The notes under the pieces were generated by a model. The model was given only the letters and a program-made list of their open reading frames with translations. It did not search any database and was not told the DNA's origin. This document shows positions 32,737 to 40,972 of a DNA stretch of 40,972 nucleotides, one piece after another; positions within the stretch are counted from its first letter, which is position 1, and the number at the start of each line of letters is the position of its first letter. The stretch is from Boseongicola sp. (GTDB lineage: Bacteria; Pseudomonadota; Alphaproteobacteria; Rhodobacterales; Rhodobacteraceae): contig JAPPCV010000044.1 in NCBI GenBank assembly GCA_028824715.1, forward strand, positions 1 through 40,972. The letters are read 5' to 3'. The position numbers and the translations under genes were made by a program.

Positions 32737-32777
32737 TCTTGTCTTTTTCATATGACTGATATAGTGACATTTGTAAA
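32737..32777. promoter_or_regulatory. Divergent promoter region between molybdoenzyme and transketolase operons
   Basis: The 81-base gap between two divergent starts is AT-rich. On the plus strand TATAGT (32760-32765) matches a -10 hexamer in five of six positions, with TTGTCT 15 bases before it, and a CGGAG ribosome-binding site before the transketolase ATG. GTGACATTTGTAAA (32764-32777) overlaps the predicted start site and shares its ATTTGT.AAA core with the repeats at 23662-23696. On the minus strand TTTACA with 17-base spacing to CATATG could serve the molybdoenzyme operon. Confidence 0.4.
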
Positions 32778-32793
32778 CCACCCGGAGTGCGCT

Positions 32794-33726
32794 ATGCGCA
32801 ACGTAAGATCCACGGAGGAGATTGCGCTCGGCATCAGGCGCAGGGTCTTCGAGCACTCGATCCGAAACAACGGCGGATATCTGAGCCAGGCCTGTTCGGC
32901 GGCTGAACAGCTGGCCTGGCTCTACAACGAGGAGCTGAACCTCGGGGCGCCCACGCTGCCAATGATTCCCAGGCCCTTTGCCGGAGTCCCTGCGTCGGGC
33001 AATGACGCCTACCGAACCGGTGCCGGATACAACGGACCGGCGGAACCGGCATTCGACAGGCTGTTCATCGCGCCGGCACACTACGCACTGGTCGCCTATG
33101 CCACCCTGATCGAGGTCGGCCGCATGGCGCCCGAAGGCCTCGAGATGTTCAACAAGGACGGATCGTCCGTGGAAATGATCGGGGCGGAACACAGCCCCGG
33201 CATGGAAGTGCACAACGGCACGCTTGGAATCGGCCTCTCGACGGCTGCAGGGCTTGCCTGGGGCCGAAAGCGCCGTGGCGAACCCGGGCGAACCTGGGTC
33301 TTCATGTCCGACGGCGAGGTCCAGGAAGGCCAGACCTGGGAAGCCATCGCTGCAGCGGCCCACCACCGCATCGACAACCTCTACGCCATCATGGACGTCA
33401 ACCGACAGCAATGCGACGGCGCCATGTCGAGCGTCATGGACGTCGGCGACGTCAAGGCCAAGATCGAGCAGTTCGGCGGCGTGGCTGTCAGGGTCGATGC
33501 CCACAAGCTCGATCAGATTCGCGAGGCCGCGAAGACGCCCCACCGTGGCAGGCCACTGATCATCCTTGCGAACTCGTCACCATTTCGCGGAATGCCCAGT
33601 CTCCAGCTGCGATTCCCCGGCCTGCACTACGTCCGTTTCAGGTCCGAGGAGGAGAGAGCGAGCATGAACAGGGAGATCGCCCGCTCGCTTCGCGTCGACC
33701 CTGTTGCCTACGAGGGTGCGCACTGA
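32794..33726 (+). CDS. Split transketolase, N-terminal (TPP-binding) subunit
   Basis: A 310-aa protein equal to the first third to half of transketolase. It binds the thiamine diphosphate pyrophosphate/Mg through SDGEVQEG...DVN (residues 172-203), and has EMIGAEHSPGMEVHNGTLG and RSLRV near the end. Split transketolases transfer two-carbon units; characterised pathway-specific ones act on apulose-4-phosphate or on 6-deoxy-6-sulfofructose. The ATG at 32794 follows CGGAG by six bases. The stop shares a base with the next start (TGATG), so the two subunits are made together. It is unlike a housekeeping transketolase, which is a single ~660-aa chain. Confidence 0.9.
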   Translation: MRNVRSTEEIALGIRRRVFEHSIRNNGGYLSQACSAAEQLAWLYNEELNLGAPTLPMIPRPFAGVPASGNDAYRTGAGYNGPAEPAFDRLFIAPAHYALVAYATLIEVGRMAPEGLEMFNKDGSSVEMIGAEHSPGMEVHNGTLGIGLSTAAGLAWGRKRRGEPGRTWVFMSDGEVQEGQTWEAIAAAAHHRIDNLYAIMDVNRQQCDGAMSSVMDVGDVKAKIEQFGGVAVRVDAHKLDQIREAAKTPHRGRPLIILANSSPFRGMPSLQLRFPGLHYVRFRSEEERASMNREIARSLRVDPVAYEGAH

Positions 33727-34733
33727 TGGTCGAACTGGTCAGCCGCCCCTATGCACGGGCCTTCGAAGCATATGCAACGCAATACCCTAACGAGGTCCTC
33801 TGCCTCTCTGCGGATCTGACATCGTCCTGCGAGATCGACGGATTCCGCGACCGTCATCCGGAACAGTTTCTCTCGCTCGGCATGGCCGAACAGAACATGA
33901 TGAGCTTCGCAGGCGGCCTCGGCCTCGCCGGGTACCGCCCGTTCGTCCACACCTTCGGCGTCTTCATGTACCGTCGCCCCTATGACCAGTTGATGGCGTC
34001 GATTGCCTATCCCAGGCGCAAGGTCAGGCTCATGGGCTTTCTGCCGGGCGTGACAACCCCAGGCGGCATGACGCACCAGTCCATTGAAGACGTCAGCGTC
34101 ATGCGCTCGATCCCGAACATGACGATCCTGGAGTGCGGCGACGCGACGGAGGTGGAATCCATCTGTGAAGCCGCCGACAGCATTGACGGCCCCGTCTGGT
34201 GCCGCGTCCTGCGCGGTTCGGTGCCTCGCCTGTTCGACACGCCGATCAGGGTTGGCGAGATTCGCGTGCTGTCCGAAGGTGCAGACGTGCTCGTCGTCAC
34301 GTCCGGCATCTGCACGGAAGAGGCCATGCGCGCCCGTGCTGCCTTCGCGAAGGCCGGCCTCTCGATCCGGCACCTTCACTTGCACACCATCAAGCCCTTC
34401 GACGCTTCGGCTCTCCTGGACCACATCCACAGCGTGACGCATGGCGTCGTCACGCTTGAGAACCATGTGACCGAAGGCGGCATCGGCTCGCTGGCTGCAG
34501 AAGTGATGGCGGACGCCGGCGTGGGCAAGCGCCTGATGCGCCTGGGCTTGAGAGACACCTACGCCCACGGGGGATCACGCCCTTATCTCATGAGATACTA
34601 TGGCCTCGACGCGCTGGCCCTCGTCAAAGGCATGGAAAGCTTGCTCGGCGAAGAGTTCGACATCACCGAAGACGACCTCGACGCGGCCCGCGTGGATGAC
34701 GTGCACTCGCTCGTCAAGGCAGAGGCACTTTGA
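33726..34733 (+). CDS. Split transketolase, C-terminal (pyrimidine-binding) subunit
   Basis: A 335-aa protein with the pyrimidine-binding domain: SLGMAEQNMMSFAGGLGLAG (Glu55 activates the cofactor), VHTFGVFMYRRPYDQL, and the C-terminal transketolase domain (GADVLVVTSGI, TIKPFD, HGVVTLENHVTEGGIGS). It completes the active site with the subunit encoded immediately upstream. The extra C-terminal tail (after LLGEEFDITEDDL) carries acidic residues not needed for catalysis. The final gene of this short operon; clpB converges 430 bases downstream. Confidence 0.9.
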   Translation: MVELVSRPYARAFEAYATQYPNEVLCLSADLTSSCEIDGFRDRHPEQFLSLGMAEQNMMSFAGGLGLAGYRPFVHTFGVFMYRRPYDQLMASIAYPRRKVRLMGFLPGVTTPGGMTHQSIEDVSVMRSIPNMTILECGDATEVESICEAADSIDGPVWCRVLRGSVPRLFDTPIRVGEIRVLSEGADVLVVTSGICTEEAMRARAAFAKAGLSIRHLHLHTIKPFDASALLDHIHSVTHGVVTLENHVTEGGIGSLAAEVMADAGVGKRLMRLGLRDTYAHGGSRPYLMRYYGLDALALVKGMESLLGEEFDITEDDLDAARVDDVHSLVKAEAL

Positions 34734-35163
34734 GGAGTGCGGGCGCAAAGGTGGCGCGCGGAAGCTCGATGCCGGACCAATGTCCGGACATCACTTTGGC
34801 ATGTCCGGGAAGCCGCAAGGGCCGAAGCCGTGAAGACCTTGAGCAGTCCGGGTTGCAGCCGACGCACTGGCAAAGGACATGATGGCCTGGCCCGGAGAGT
34901 CAACTGCCCAGGAGTGGGCAAGGTCACTTGACCGAAACGATTCCGGCGGCCCGACGACTCATTGGGACGAGTTGCCGGAACGGGTTGCAAGAGGGGTTTG
35001 CCGTCCGCGTCCACCCCTCTTGAAATGAAGCCTCGCATGGGCGGTCATCACGTGGCCGACGACGGCCAGATGCCGCGCGCGGACGATCCTGTCCGGGAAT
35101 TCGTCGCGCGTCACGAGTCGCCCATTGGCCGGCAACCGGATCCCGCTTCGTCCAAGCCATGCC
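34734..35163. other. Convergent intergenic region with two small hairpins, no gene seen
   Basis: Between the transketolase stop and the clpB stop lie CCGGAC-CAAT-GTCCGG (34772-34787), which is part of a TCCGG-rich palindrome cluster reaching 34809, and TGCCCA-GGAG-TGGGCA (34905-34920). Neither has a T-run, so they are poor classical terminators. TTGACCGAAACGATTCC at 34928-34944 resembles the terminus of the inverted-repeat elements elsewhere in the window, but no second end or interior is present. Short open frames show no family motifs. Confidence 0.45.
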
Positions 35164-37779
35164 TCAATGCAAGACAGCGTCCACGGGCACGGCCCGGCTC
35201 GAGCTCGCAATCCGGTCGCCGATGATCAGGCCCTCCGGACCCGCACTCACTTTCGCGGTCTGCCCGTCACCCAAGTCACCGGCAAGCAGCATCTCGGCCA
35301 GTTCGTTCTGGAGCGCGTTCTGGATGACGCGCTTCAAGGGGCGGGCTCCGTAGACCGGATCGTAACCTTCGTCTGCAAGCCACTTCAGGGCCGACTGCTC
35401 CAGATCGACCTCGATGTTCTGCCTGGCGAGCCGCCTGCGAAGCAGGTCGAGCTGGATTTCGACGATCCCGTCCATGTCCTCCCGCGTCAGCCGGTCGAAG
35501 ACGATCATGTCGTCCAGCCGGTTCAGGAACTCGGGCCGGAAGTGGTTGCGCACGGCCTCCATCACGTCCCGCCGTGCCTGGCTCGCATCCGCGCCGTCGG
35601 GCAACCGGCTCAACGCCTGCGATCCGAGGTTTGACGTCAGGATGACGAGCGTCTGCTTGAAATCCACCTTGTTGCCCTGGCCATCCGTCAGGATGCCGTC
35701 GTCAAGCACCTGCAACAGCACGTTGAACACTTCGGGGTGCGCCTTCTCGATCTCGTCGAACAGGATCACCTGGTAGGGTCGTCGCCGGACCGCCTCGGTC
35801 AGCACGCCGCCCTCGTCATAGCCCACGTATCCCGGAGGGGCGCCGATCAACCTGGCCACCGAGTGCTTCTCCATGAACTCGCTCATGTCAATTCGCACCA
35901 TCGCGCGGTCATCATCGAACAGGAACTCGGCCAACGCCTTGGTCAGCTCGGTCTTCCCGACACCCGTCGGACCCAGAAAGAGAAACGATCCAAGCGGCCG
36001 GTTCTCGTCCTGCAACCCCGCTCGCGCACGGCGCACGGCATTCGACACTGCGCCGATGGCCGATGCCTGGCCGATCACGCGCCTGCCGAGCTCCTCCTCC
36101 ATGCGAAGCAGCTTCTCGCGCTCGCCTTCGAGCATCTTCGAGGTGGGAATCCCGGTCCAGCGCTCGACGACCTCGGCAATGAGTTCCGGTCCGACCGCCT
36201 CCTCGACCATGACATGGTCATCATCCGCCTCCGCATCGGCAATCTGCTTCTCGAGACCCGGAATGATGCCGTACGACAGTTCTCCCGCACGCTGCAGGTT
36301 GCCGTCTCGCTTTGCCTGGTCAAGCTCGGCCCTGGCACGGTCCAGCTGCTCCTTCACGGTGCGTGCGTTCTCCAGCTTGGCCCGTTCGGCCTGCCATGCC
36401 GTCGTCATCGACGAGGACTTCTGCTGAAGCTCGGCAAGTTCGCGCTCGAGCTTTTCGAGCCGATCCTTGGACGCCTTGTCGTCCTCCTTCTTCAGCGCCG
36501 CCGCCTCGATCTGCAACTGAAGGATCTGACGATCGATGGCATCAAGCTCCTCGGGCTTCGAATCCACTTCCATGCGAAGCCGCGATGCCGCCTCGTCGAC
36601 AAGATCGATTGCCTTGTCCGGCAGGAAACGGTCGGTGATGTAGCGATGACTGAGCGTCGCGGCGGCGACAAGGGCACCGTCGCTGATCCGGATCCCGTGA
36701 TGCAGTTCATACTTCTCCTTGATGCCCCGCAGGATGGACACGGTGTCCTCCACCGTCGGCTCGTCAACCATCAAGGGCTGAAACCGTCGCGCGAGCGCAG
36801 CATCCTTCTCGACGTATTTTCGATACTCGTCGAGCGTCGTGGCCCCGACGCAGTGCAGCTCTCCCCTGGCGAGGGCCGGCTTCAAGAGATTCGAGGCGTC
36901 CATCGCGCCGTCCGTCTTGCCCGCGCCGACCAGCGTGTGCATCTCGTCAATGAACAGGATCACCTCGCCGGCAGCGGCGGTCACCTCGTTCAGCACGCCC
37001 TTCAGGCGCTCCTCGAACTCGCCGCGATACTTGGCACCGGCAATGAGCGCGCCCATGTCCAGCGCAAGGAGTCTCTTGTTGTGCAGGCTTTCGGGCACGT
37101 CACGGTTGACGATCCTGAGCGCAAGACCCTCCGCAATTGCGGTCTTGCCGACGCCGGGATCGCCGATCAACACCGGATTGTTCTTGGTCCGGCGCGAAAG
37201 CACCTGCATCGTCCGCCGGATTTCCTCGTCACGCCCGATGATGGGGTCAATCTTCCCCTCGGCAGCGGCCTCCGTGAGGTCACGCGCGTACTTCTTCAGC
37301 GCATCATAGCCATCCTCGGCCGAAGCGGTGTCGGCGGTTCGCCCCTTCCGGAGATCGTTGATCGCCGAATTCAGCGCCTGGGCGCTGACCTTCCCGGCCT
37401 CCAGTGCCTCCTTCGCCCTTGAACGCACAACCGCAAGTGCGGTCAGGACACGTTCCACCGGCACGTAGCTGTCGCCAGCCTTCCTGGCGATCTTCTGCGC
37501 CTCGTCAAGAACCTTGATGGTCTGCTGGTCCGTGTAGACCTGCCCGGCATCGCCCGAGACCTGCGGGTTGCCGGCAAGGGCCTGGTCGACGGCTTCGACG
37601 ACGCGTTCGGGCGCGCCACCGGACGCACGGATCAGGTTCGAGGCCAGTCCTTCTTCATCGTCCATCAGCGCTTTCAGGAGGTGTTCCGGCGCCAGCCGCT
37701 GGTGATCTTCCCGGGTAGCTATGGTCTGCGCAGCCTCCAGAAAGCCGCGCGCCCGCTCGGTGAACTTTTGCAAGTCCAT
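35164..37779 (-). CDS. clpB: ATP-dependent disaggregase ClpB
   Basis: An 871-aa Hsp100 AAA+ chaperone that, with DnaK, resolubilises protein aggregates. The N-terminal Clp_N repeats ([20 protein letters not shown] onward) are followed by AAA-1 with Walker A GDPGVGKT (206-213) and Walker [11 protein letters not shown], the coiled-coil M-domain (about 410-540), and AAA-2 with [13 protein letters not shown] and [11 protein letters not shown]. Length and order are normal. The ATG at 37779 has AGGAGAAG eight bases upstream; the frame is open further upstream but only into the promoter. It is monocistronic, unrelated to the sugar locus, and carries a heat-shock-type promoter. Confidence 0.97.
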   Translation of the reverse strand: MDLQKFTERARGFLEAAQTIATREDHQRLAPEHLLKALMDDEEGLASNLIRASGGAPERVVEAVDQALAGNPQVSGDAGQVYTDQQTIKVLDEAQKIARKAGDSYVPVERVLTALAVVRSRAKEALEAGKVSAQALNSAINDLRKGRTADTASAEDGYDALKKYARDLTEAAAEGKIDPIIGRDEEIRRTMQVLSRRTKNNPVLIGDPGVGKTAIAEGLALRIVNRDVPESLHNKRLLALDMGALIAGAKYRGEFEERLKGVLNEVTAAAGEVILFIDEMHTLVGAGKTDGAMDASNLLKPALARGELHCVGATTLDEYRKYVEKDAALARRFQPLMVDEPTVEDTVSILRGIKEKYELHHGIRISDGALVAAATLSHRYITDRFLPDKAIDLVDEAASRLRMEVDSKPEELDAIDRQILQLQIEAAALKKEDDKASKDRLEKLERELAELQQKSSSMTTAWQAERAKLENARTVKEQLDRARAELDQAKRDGNLQRAGELSYGIIPGLEKQIADAEADDDHVMVEEAVGPELIAEVVERWTGIPTSKMLEGEREKLLRMEEELGRRVIGQASAIGAVSNAVRRARAGLQDENRPLGSFLFLGPTGVGKTELTKALAEFLFDDDRAMVRIDMSEFMEKHSVARLIGAPPGYVGYDEGGVLTEAVRRRPYQVILFDEIEKAHPEVFNVLLQVLDDGILTDGQGNKVDFKQTLVILTSNLGSQALSRLPDGADASQARRDVMEAVRNHFRPEFLNRLDDMIVFDRLTREDMDGIVEIQLDLLRRRLARQNIEVDLEQSALKWLADEGYDPVYGARPLKRVIQNALQNELAEMLLAGDLGDGQTAKVSAGPEGLIIGDRIASSSRAVPVDAVLH

Positions 37780-37850
37780 TGGTCTTCTCCTTTGCAAGCG
37801 CCCCTTTGTCAGCACCCTCTTCAAGGCATGCATCCATGGGCCTTGCATCG

Positions 37851-37880
37851 TATATGGGCAGCGGCCCGCCGTGGCGCAAG
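37851..37880 (-). promoter_or_regulatory. Sigma-32 (RpoH)-type promoter of clpB
   Basis: On the minus strand, CTTGCG (37880-37875) and CCCATATA (37858-37851) match the heat-shock sigma-factor elements CTTG.. and CCCATnTa, with 16 bases between. The predicted start near 37843 gives a leader of about 65 bases before the clpB ATG. clpB belongs to the RpoH regulon in proteobacteria. Confidence 0.7.
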
Positions 37881-38193
37881 GGGCCGGGCAAGGACGTCGG
37901 CTCCAGGCATGACCGCGCCGCAAGGCCAGGCCTCGATGGCGTCCCCGTTTCCGGCCGCATCCTGCACATGTTTCGGCGCGATGCGCATTCGTGCCTCTGA
38001 TCCTGGCGCGTGCCCGGAGCGGCGAAGGCCCAATTGGCCATTGCACAGGAAGCGAATATCCGCCCTACTTCGAAACTGGAGAGCAAGGAGATCCTGCCGC
38101 ACGTGCCAGACGCAATCACTCCCGTCACGCACTTTCAGTGCTGGGGCATGTTCCATACCTTTGATATCACGTCGCTTTTTCCTGTCAACAAAA
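37881..38193. other. Intergenic DNA between clpB promoter and integrase, no gene seen
   Basis: About 310 bases with no family-like reading frame and no tRNA structure that I could find. One edge of the integrated element carrying the two recombinases must lie here or further right, but no attachment core is recognisable. Confidence 0.4.
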
Positions 38194-38238
38194 GTTGCAG
38201 CGGCAGGGCCACGAGGGCCTTTTGTTCCCAGCTGCAAC
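38194..38238. repeat. Inverted repeat just upstream of the tandem integrases
   Basis: GTTGCAGC (38194-38201) and GCTGCAAC (38231-38238) are perfect 8-bp inverted copies 29 bases apart, ending 19 bases before the first integrase start. They could be recombinase arm-binding sites, an operator, or part of an element end. Confidence 0.5.
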
Positions 38239-38257
38239 CGAACGGGAGAACAGGCCG

Positions 38258-39382
38258 ATGGCTTCAACCACGCTCACCGACGCCCAGGTCCGGGCGCTCG
38301 ATCCCCGCAAGTCCGCCCGCGACATCCGCGACGCCGAGTTGAAGGGCTTCGGCGTCCGGGTGATGCCTTCGGGCGCCAAACGCTGGTTCGTCCACTGCCA
38401 GCACGAGGGCCGGCGCATCTGGAAGATCGTGGGCGATGCCGCCGCGATGGATGCGGACGAGGCCCGCGCGCGCGCCGCCGCGATGCTGGCCTGGATCAGG
38501 CAGGAAGGCCCCTTTCCGGCCCTGCCGGCGGACACGGTCTTCGAGGCCGTCGCGGAGGCGACCTTCCGCAGGCACCAGCGGATCTGGAAGCCCGGGACGC
38601 TGAAGGTGAACCGCGGCTTTCTCCGGAAGCAGCTGCTTCCGCATTTCTCGGGCCGCCAGATCGCGGAGATCGCCCGGCAGGACGTCGTGAACTGGTTCGC
38701 GTCGCTTCGCGCGACGCCGGTCGCGGCGGACCGGTCCATGCCCGTCCTGTCGGTGATCATGCGCGAAGCCGAGCGCATGGGCTTCCGGGAGGAGGGAACC
38801 AATCCCTGCCTCGGGATCCGCCGCTACCGGAGGCGGGGACGGGAGCGGTTCCTGACCGACGCGGAGATCCGCTCCCTCGCGGCCCGTCTCGACGCCCGGG
38901 AGGGCGACTGGCCCCTGGCCGTCGCGGCGATCCGGCTGCTGCTGCTCACCGGTGCCCGGAAGTCGGAGATACTGACGCTCCGCTGGACGGATTTCCGGGA
39001 AGGCGCGTTGTTCCTTCGGGACGGGAAGGCCGGACCCCGGACCGTCTGGCTGTCGCGGGCGGCGCGCGACGTGCTCGACGGGATCGAGCGAACCTCGTCC
39101 TGGACGTTCCCGGCCGGCAGGGGCGACGGGCCGCGCGACGGGACCAGGCTGCACATCCGCTGGCACCATATCCGCGCCGAGGCGGGCCTCGGCGACGTCC
39201 GCCTTCACGACCTGCGACACGTCTATGCCTCCGTGGCACTGAAGAGCGGCGAGAGCGTCCCCGCCATCGCGCGGCTTCTTGGCCACCGCTCGGCGGAGAC
39301 CACGCTCAAGTACACGCATCATTGCGACGCGATGGCGGCGGAGGCCGCCGCGACCGTCGGCGCGATCCTGGGAGAGCGCTGA
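38258..39382 (+). CDS. Tyrosine recombinase/integrase 1
   Basis: A 374-aa phage-type integrase. The N-terminal ~90 residues (ELKGFGVRVMPSGAKRWFVH) form the DUF4102/arm-type region, followed by a core-binding domain (about 90-190) and the catalytic domain with Arg234 (TGARKSEIL), His317/Arg320 (HDLRH), His343 (LGHRS) and the Tyr352 nucleophile (TLKYTH). All catalytic residues are present. The ATG at 38258 with GGGAG upstream is chosen; a TTG further upstream is unlikely. The second integrase starts three bases after its stop. It likely drives integration and excision of the element that continues beyond the right edge. Confidence 0.92.
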   Translation: MASTTLTDAQVRALDPRKSARDIRDAELKGFGVRVMPSGAKRWFVHCQHEGRRIWKIVGDAAAMDADEARARAAAMLAWIRQEGPFPALPADTVFEAVAEATFRRHQRIWKPGTLKVNRGFLRKQLLPHFSGRQIAEIARQDVVNWFASLRATPVAADRSMPVLSVIMREAERMGFREEGTNPCLGIRRYRRRGRERFLTDAEIRSLAARLDAREGDWPLAVAAIRLLLLTGARKSEILTLRWTDFREGALFLRDGKAGPRTVWLSRAARDVLDGIERTSSWTFPAGRGDGPRDGTRLHIRWHHIRAEAGLGDVRLHDLRHVYASVALKSGESVPAIARLLGHRSAETTLKYTHHCDAMAAEAAATVGAILGER

Positions 39383-39385
39383 GCC

Positions 39386-40544
39386 ATGGCGACACGGAAC
39401 CGGACCCGCCTCACGGACGCGGGCATCGCCCGTATCCGTCCGCAGGAGCGGGAGTTCACGGTCTGGGACAGCCGCGTTCCCGGTCTCGGGGTGCGGGTCC
39501 GGCCAGGCGGAAGCATGAGCTACGTCCTCATCCGGACGGTCAAGGGACGCACAAGGCGTGTCTCCCTCGGGCCGGTCACGAGGAGGTCCGTCGACGAGAT
39601 CCGTGTCGTGTGCCTGGCAAGGAAGGCCGAAAGTGTTGCAGAAGGCCCGGAGTCGGCGGCACGGGAGGCGCCTTCGTTCAGAGACTTCGTGGCCGGCGAG
39701 TGGAGGGCGGCGCACCTGGAGCGCTTCAAGCCGTCGACGCGACGCGGAACGGAGTCCGCCCTCCGGACCCAGCTTCTGCCCGCCTTCGGGCCGACGCGCC
39801 TCGACCGCATCACGGGCCGGCAGGTCGAGCGCTGGTTCGAGGAATACAGCAGGACCGCTCCGGGTGGCGCGAACCGGGCGGCCGACCTCCTGCGGCAGAT
39901 CCTGAACTTCGGGATCGCGCGCGGCCACCTGGAGAAGAATCCCGCGCGCGGCGTCCGGAGGAACCGGCGGAGGCCGATGACCCGCTTCCTGTCCCGCGAG
40001 GAGGTCCGGCGGCTGCATGACGCCCTTGACGCCGCGTCCCGGCGCGACCCGGGCCAGCGCCAGCAGGCCGACGTCATCCGCCTCCTGCTCCTGACCGGAG
40101 CCCGGCTCGGCGAGATCCTCAACCTGCGCTGGTCGGAGGTGGACGGCGGCGTTCTCGCTCTCGCCGACAGCAAGACCGGCCCGAAAAAGGTGCACCTGAA
40201 CCCGCAGGCGCGCGGTCCTCGACCGCCAGCCGCACGGGCCCGGGCCTTGGGCGTTTCCCTCCCTGGCAAATCCCGACCGGCCGCGAAGCAAGACTCTCAA
40301 CCTCTGGTACAGGGTCCGCCAAGAGGCGGGAATCGAGGACGTGCGTCTCCATGATCTTCGCCGGACTTTCGCCTCGCACGCCGTCATGCAGGGCGTGCCG
40401 GTGCCGGTGGTCTCCCGCCTTCTTGGTCATTCCAGCACGAGAATGACCCTTCGCTACGTTCACTTGGACGACCAGGACGTGCGCGCGGCGGCGGAGCGGG
40501 TCGGGAAGGCGATGACGGAACTGATGGCGGGCGCGGGCGTCTGA
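39386..40544 (+). pseudogene. Tyrosine recombinase/integrase 2, frameshifted near 40213
   Basis: A second, different integrase. The first frame (from ATG 39386) contains FTVWDSRVPGLGVRVRPGG, a core-binding domain and the first catalytic Arg in LTGARLGEILNLRW. After KKVHLNPQA (near 40210) the frame shifts: VLDRQPHGPGPWAF, HDLRRTFASH and LGHSSTRMTLRYVH, with the remaining His-Arg-His-Tyr residues, are read two bases out of step to the TGA at 40544. Loss of two bases in a GCGCGC run explains this. As given, the chain ends without the C-terminal catalytic residues. A sequencing error is possible, given the otherwise undamaged reading. Confidence 0.85.
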
Positions 40545-40972
40545 CACGGTCGCCGGAACCGCGGCGGTCGGAGGAGGCGCCTGACCGCGCCCGCGCCATC
40601 CGGGAGATCCGTGCTCCGCCATTGGACTCCCGTTCGTGCATTCGAACCGATCGATCACGATTTCAGGCTGGTCGTTGCTCACAATCGCGTACGTGCCGAG
40701 CTACGTGAATTGCTCGAACCTTGCCTGATGCGCATTCACTTGCCGCAGGACAGGCGGCTGCGTCCTTCCGAACGCTTTCCTTCCCTTCATCGCAAGCGCT
40801 TCGCGACCGCAGCTTGAGGAAGAACCGGCACATGCTGACGCGGGAACGGCAGGTGATTGAAGTCACGCACGCCGACGTCCCAGGTTCGGAAATGAGCTTG
40901 GCGCGCCGCCGAGGCCATGACCGTCCGTCTTGCTTGCTCGTGCCGGTTTCGGTTGGCCTGGCGTACCCTATG
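40545..40972. other. Right-edge sequence without a recognisable gene
   Basis: Only short open frames occur. A minus-strand frame starting near 40682 (MSNDQPEIVIDRFECTNGSP) has no recognisable family and runs into the antisense of the integrase. The interior of the mobile element presumably continues past the window. Confidence 0.4.

Noticed and set aside
32713-33543. Long N-terminal extension of the molybdoenzyme frame to 33543
   Set aside because: It is antisense to the intact transketolase subunit, has no family similarity, and a good start with ribosome-binding site exists at 32712.
23744-34733. Naming the locus as a known sulfoquinovose pathway
   Set aside because: No sulfoquinovosidase, SQ isomerase, sulfo-aldolase, monooxygenase or sulfolactaldehyde enzyme is present; the split transketolase alone is not enough.
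32794-34733. Naming the split transketolase AptA/AptB
   Set aside because: Apiose isomerase and other apiose genes are not in the window; the substrate cannot be inferred from motifs.
35737-37422. A 561-codon plus-strand open frame inside clpB
   Set aside because: Typical antisense frame in GC-rich coding DNA; clpB is unmistakable on the other strand.
37681-40020. A 779-codon plus-strand frame from the clpB end into the integrases
   Set aside because: Out of frame with both integrases, rich in Arg/Pro/Gly, and without motifs.
38264-40387. A 707-codon minus-strand open frame across both integrases
   Set aside because: Antisense shadow; its length follows from codon composition, and it has no recognisable domain.
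40611-40817. A 68-codon frame at the right edge as a gene
   Set aside because: GTG start without ribosome-binding site and no recognisable family.
1-40972. CRISPR arrays, tRNA or rRNA genes
   Set aside because: I looked for regular spaced repeats and for T-arm-like GTTCGAATC patterns with cloverleaf context and found none; a tRNAscan/CRISPR finder run would settle it.

Overview
This 41-kb window is GC-rich chromosomal DNA. The gene families look alphaproteobacterial, most like Rhodobacterales: an FrcK-like sugar kinase with a ROK regulator beside a fructose-type ABC transporter, a CbbA-type class II aldolase, and a clpB with a sigma-32-type promoter. The taxonomy is inferred from family resemblance, not measured. 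The window alternates intact catabolic operons with heavily eroded mobile DNA.

Left part (1-7.4 kb): a tryptophan/kynurenine catabolic island. On the plus strand kynA, kynU, an acyl-CoA thioesterase and a RidA-like protein are intact. On the minus strand lie a gcdH remnant (5' half missing, one frameshift), an intact arylformamidase of the alpha/beta-hydrolase type, and a 3-hydroxyacyl-CoA dehydrogenase/enoyl-CoA hydratase gene cut off by an IS200/IS605-type element carrying tnpB. Two inverted copies of a ~255-bp element with terminal inverted repeats (2321-2575 and 7117-7373) bracket the kyn genes. A graveyard of IS5-like and ISAs1-like transposase relics lies between RidA and the next operon.

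7.4-15.8 kb: one eight-gene minus-strand operon for a fructose-containing sugar: periplasmic binding protein, cytoplasmic GH32-like beta-fructosidase, class II fructose-bisphosphate aldolase, PfkB kinase, FrcK-like P-loop kinase, ROK regulator, ABC ATPase and ABC permease. A hairpin follows the binding-protein gene, and a tandem 17-bp repeat lies upstream of the operon. An ISKra4-type element, dead through several frameshifts, sits just upstream.

17.4-19.2 kb: a RES toxin / Xre-MbcA-type antitoxin pair with a probable operator palindrome.

20-34.7 kb: the most unusual part. It holds an NMT1/TauA-type ABC transporter with two different permeases, a Cys-type sulfatase, its formylglycine-generating enzyme, a SorC regulator, a class II aldolase, a zinc-type dehydrogenase, an FGGY kinase, a cytoplasmic BisC/DMSO-reductase-like molybdoenzyme, and a split transketolase. 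Start/stop overlaps and divergent promoters tie these into one regulon. Together they look like a route that imports a sulfated (or sulfur-containing) sugar or polyol, removes sulfate, oxidises and phosphorylates the carbon skeleton, and cleaves it with an aldolase and/or transketolase. I know of no described pathway with this gene set.

35-41 kb: clpB with a heat-shock promoter, then two tandem tyrosine recombinases (the second frameshifted) that mark the edge of another integrated element.
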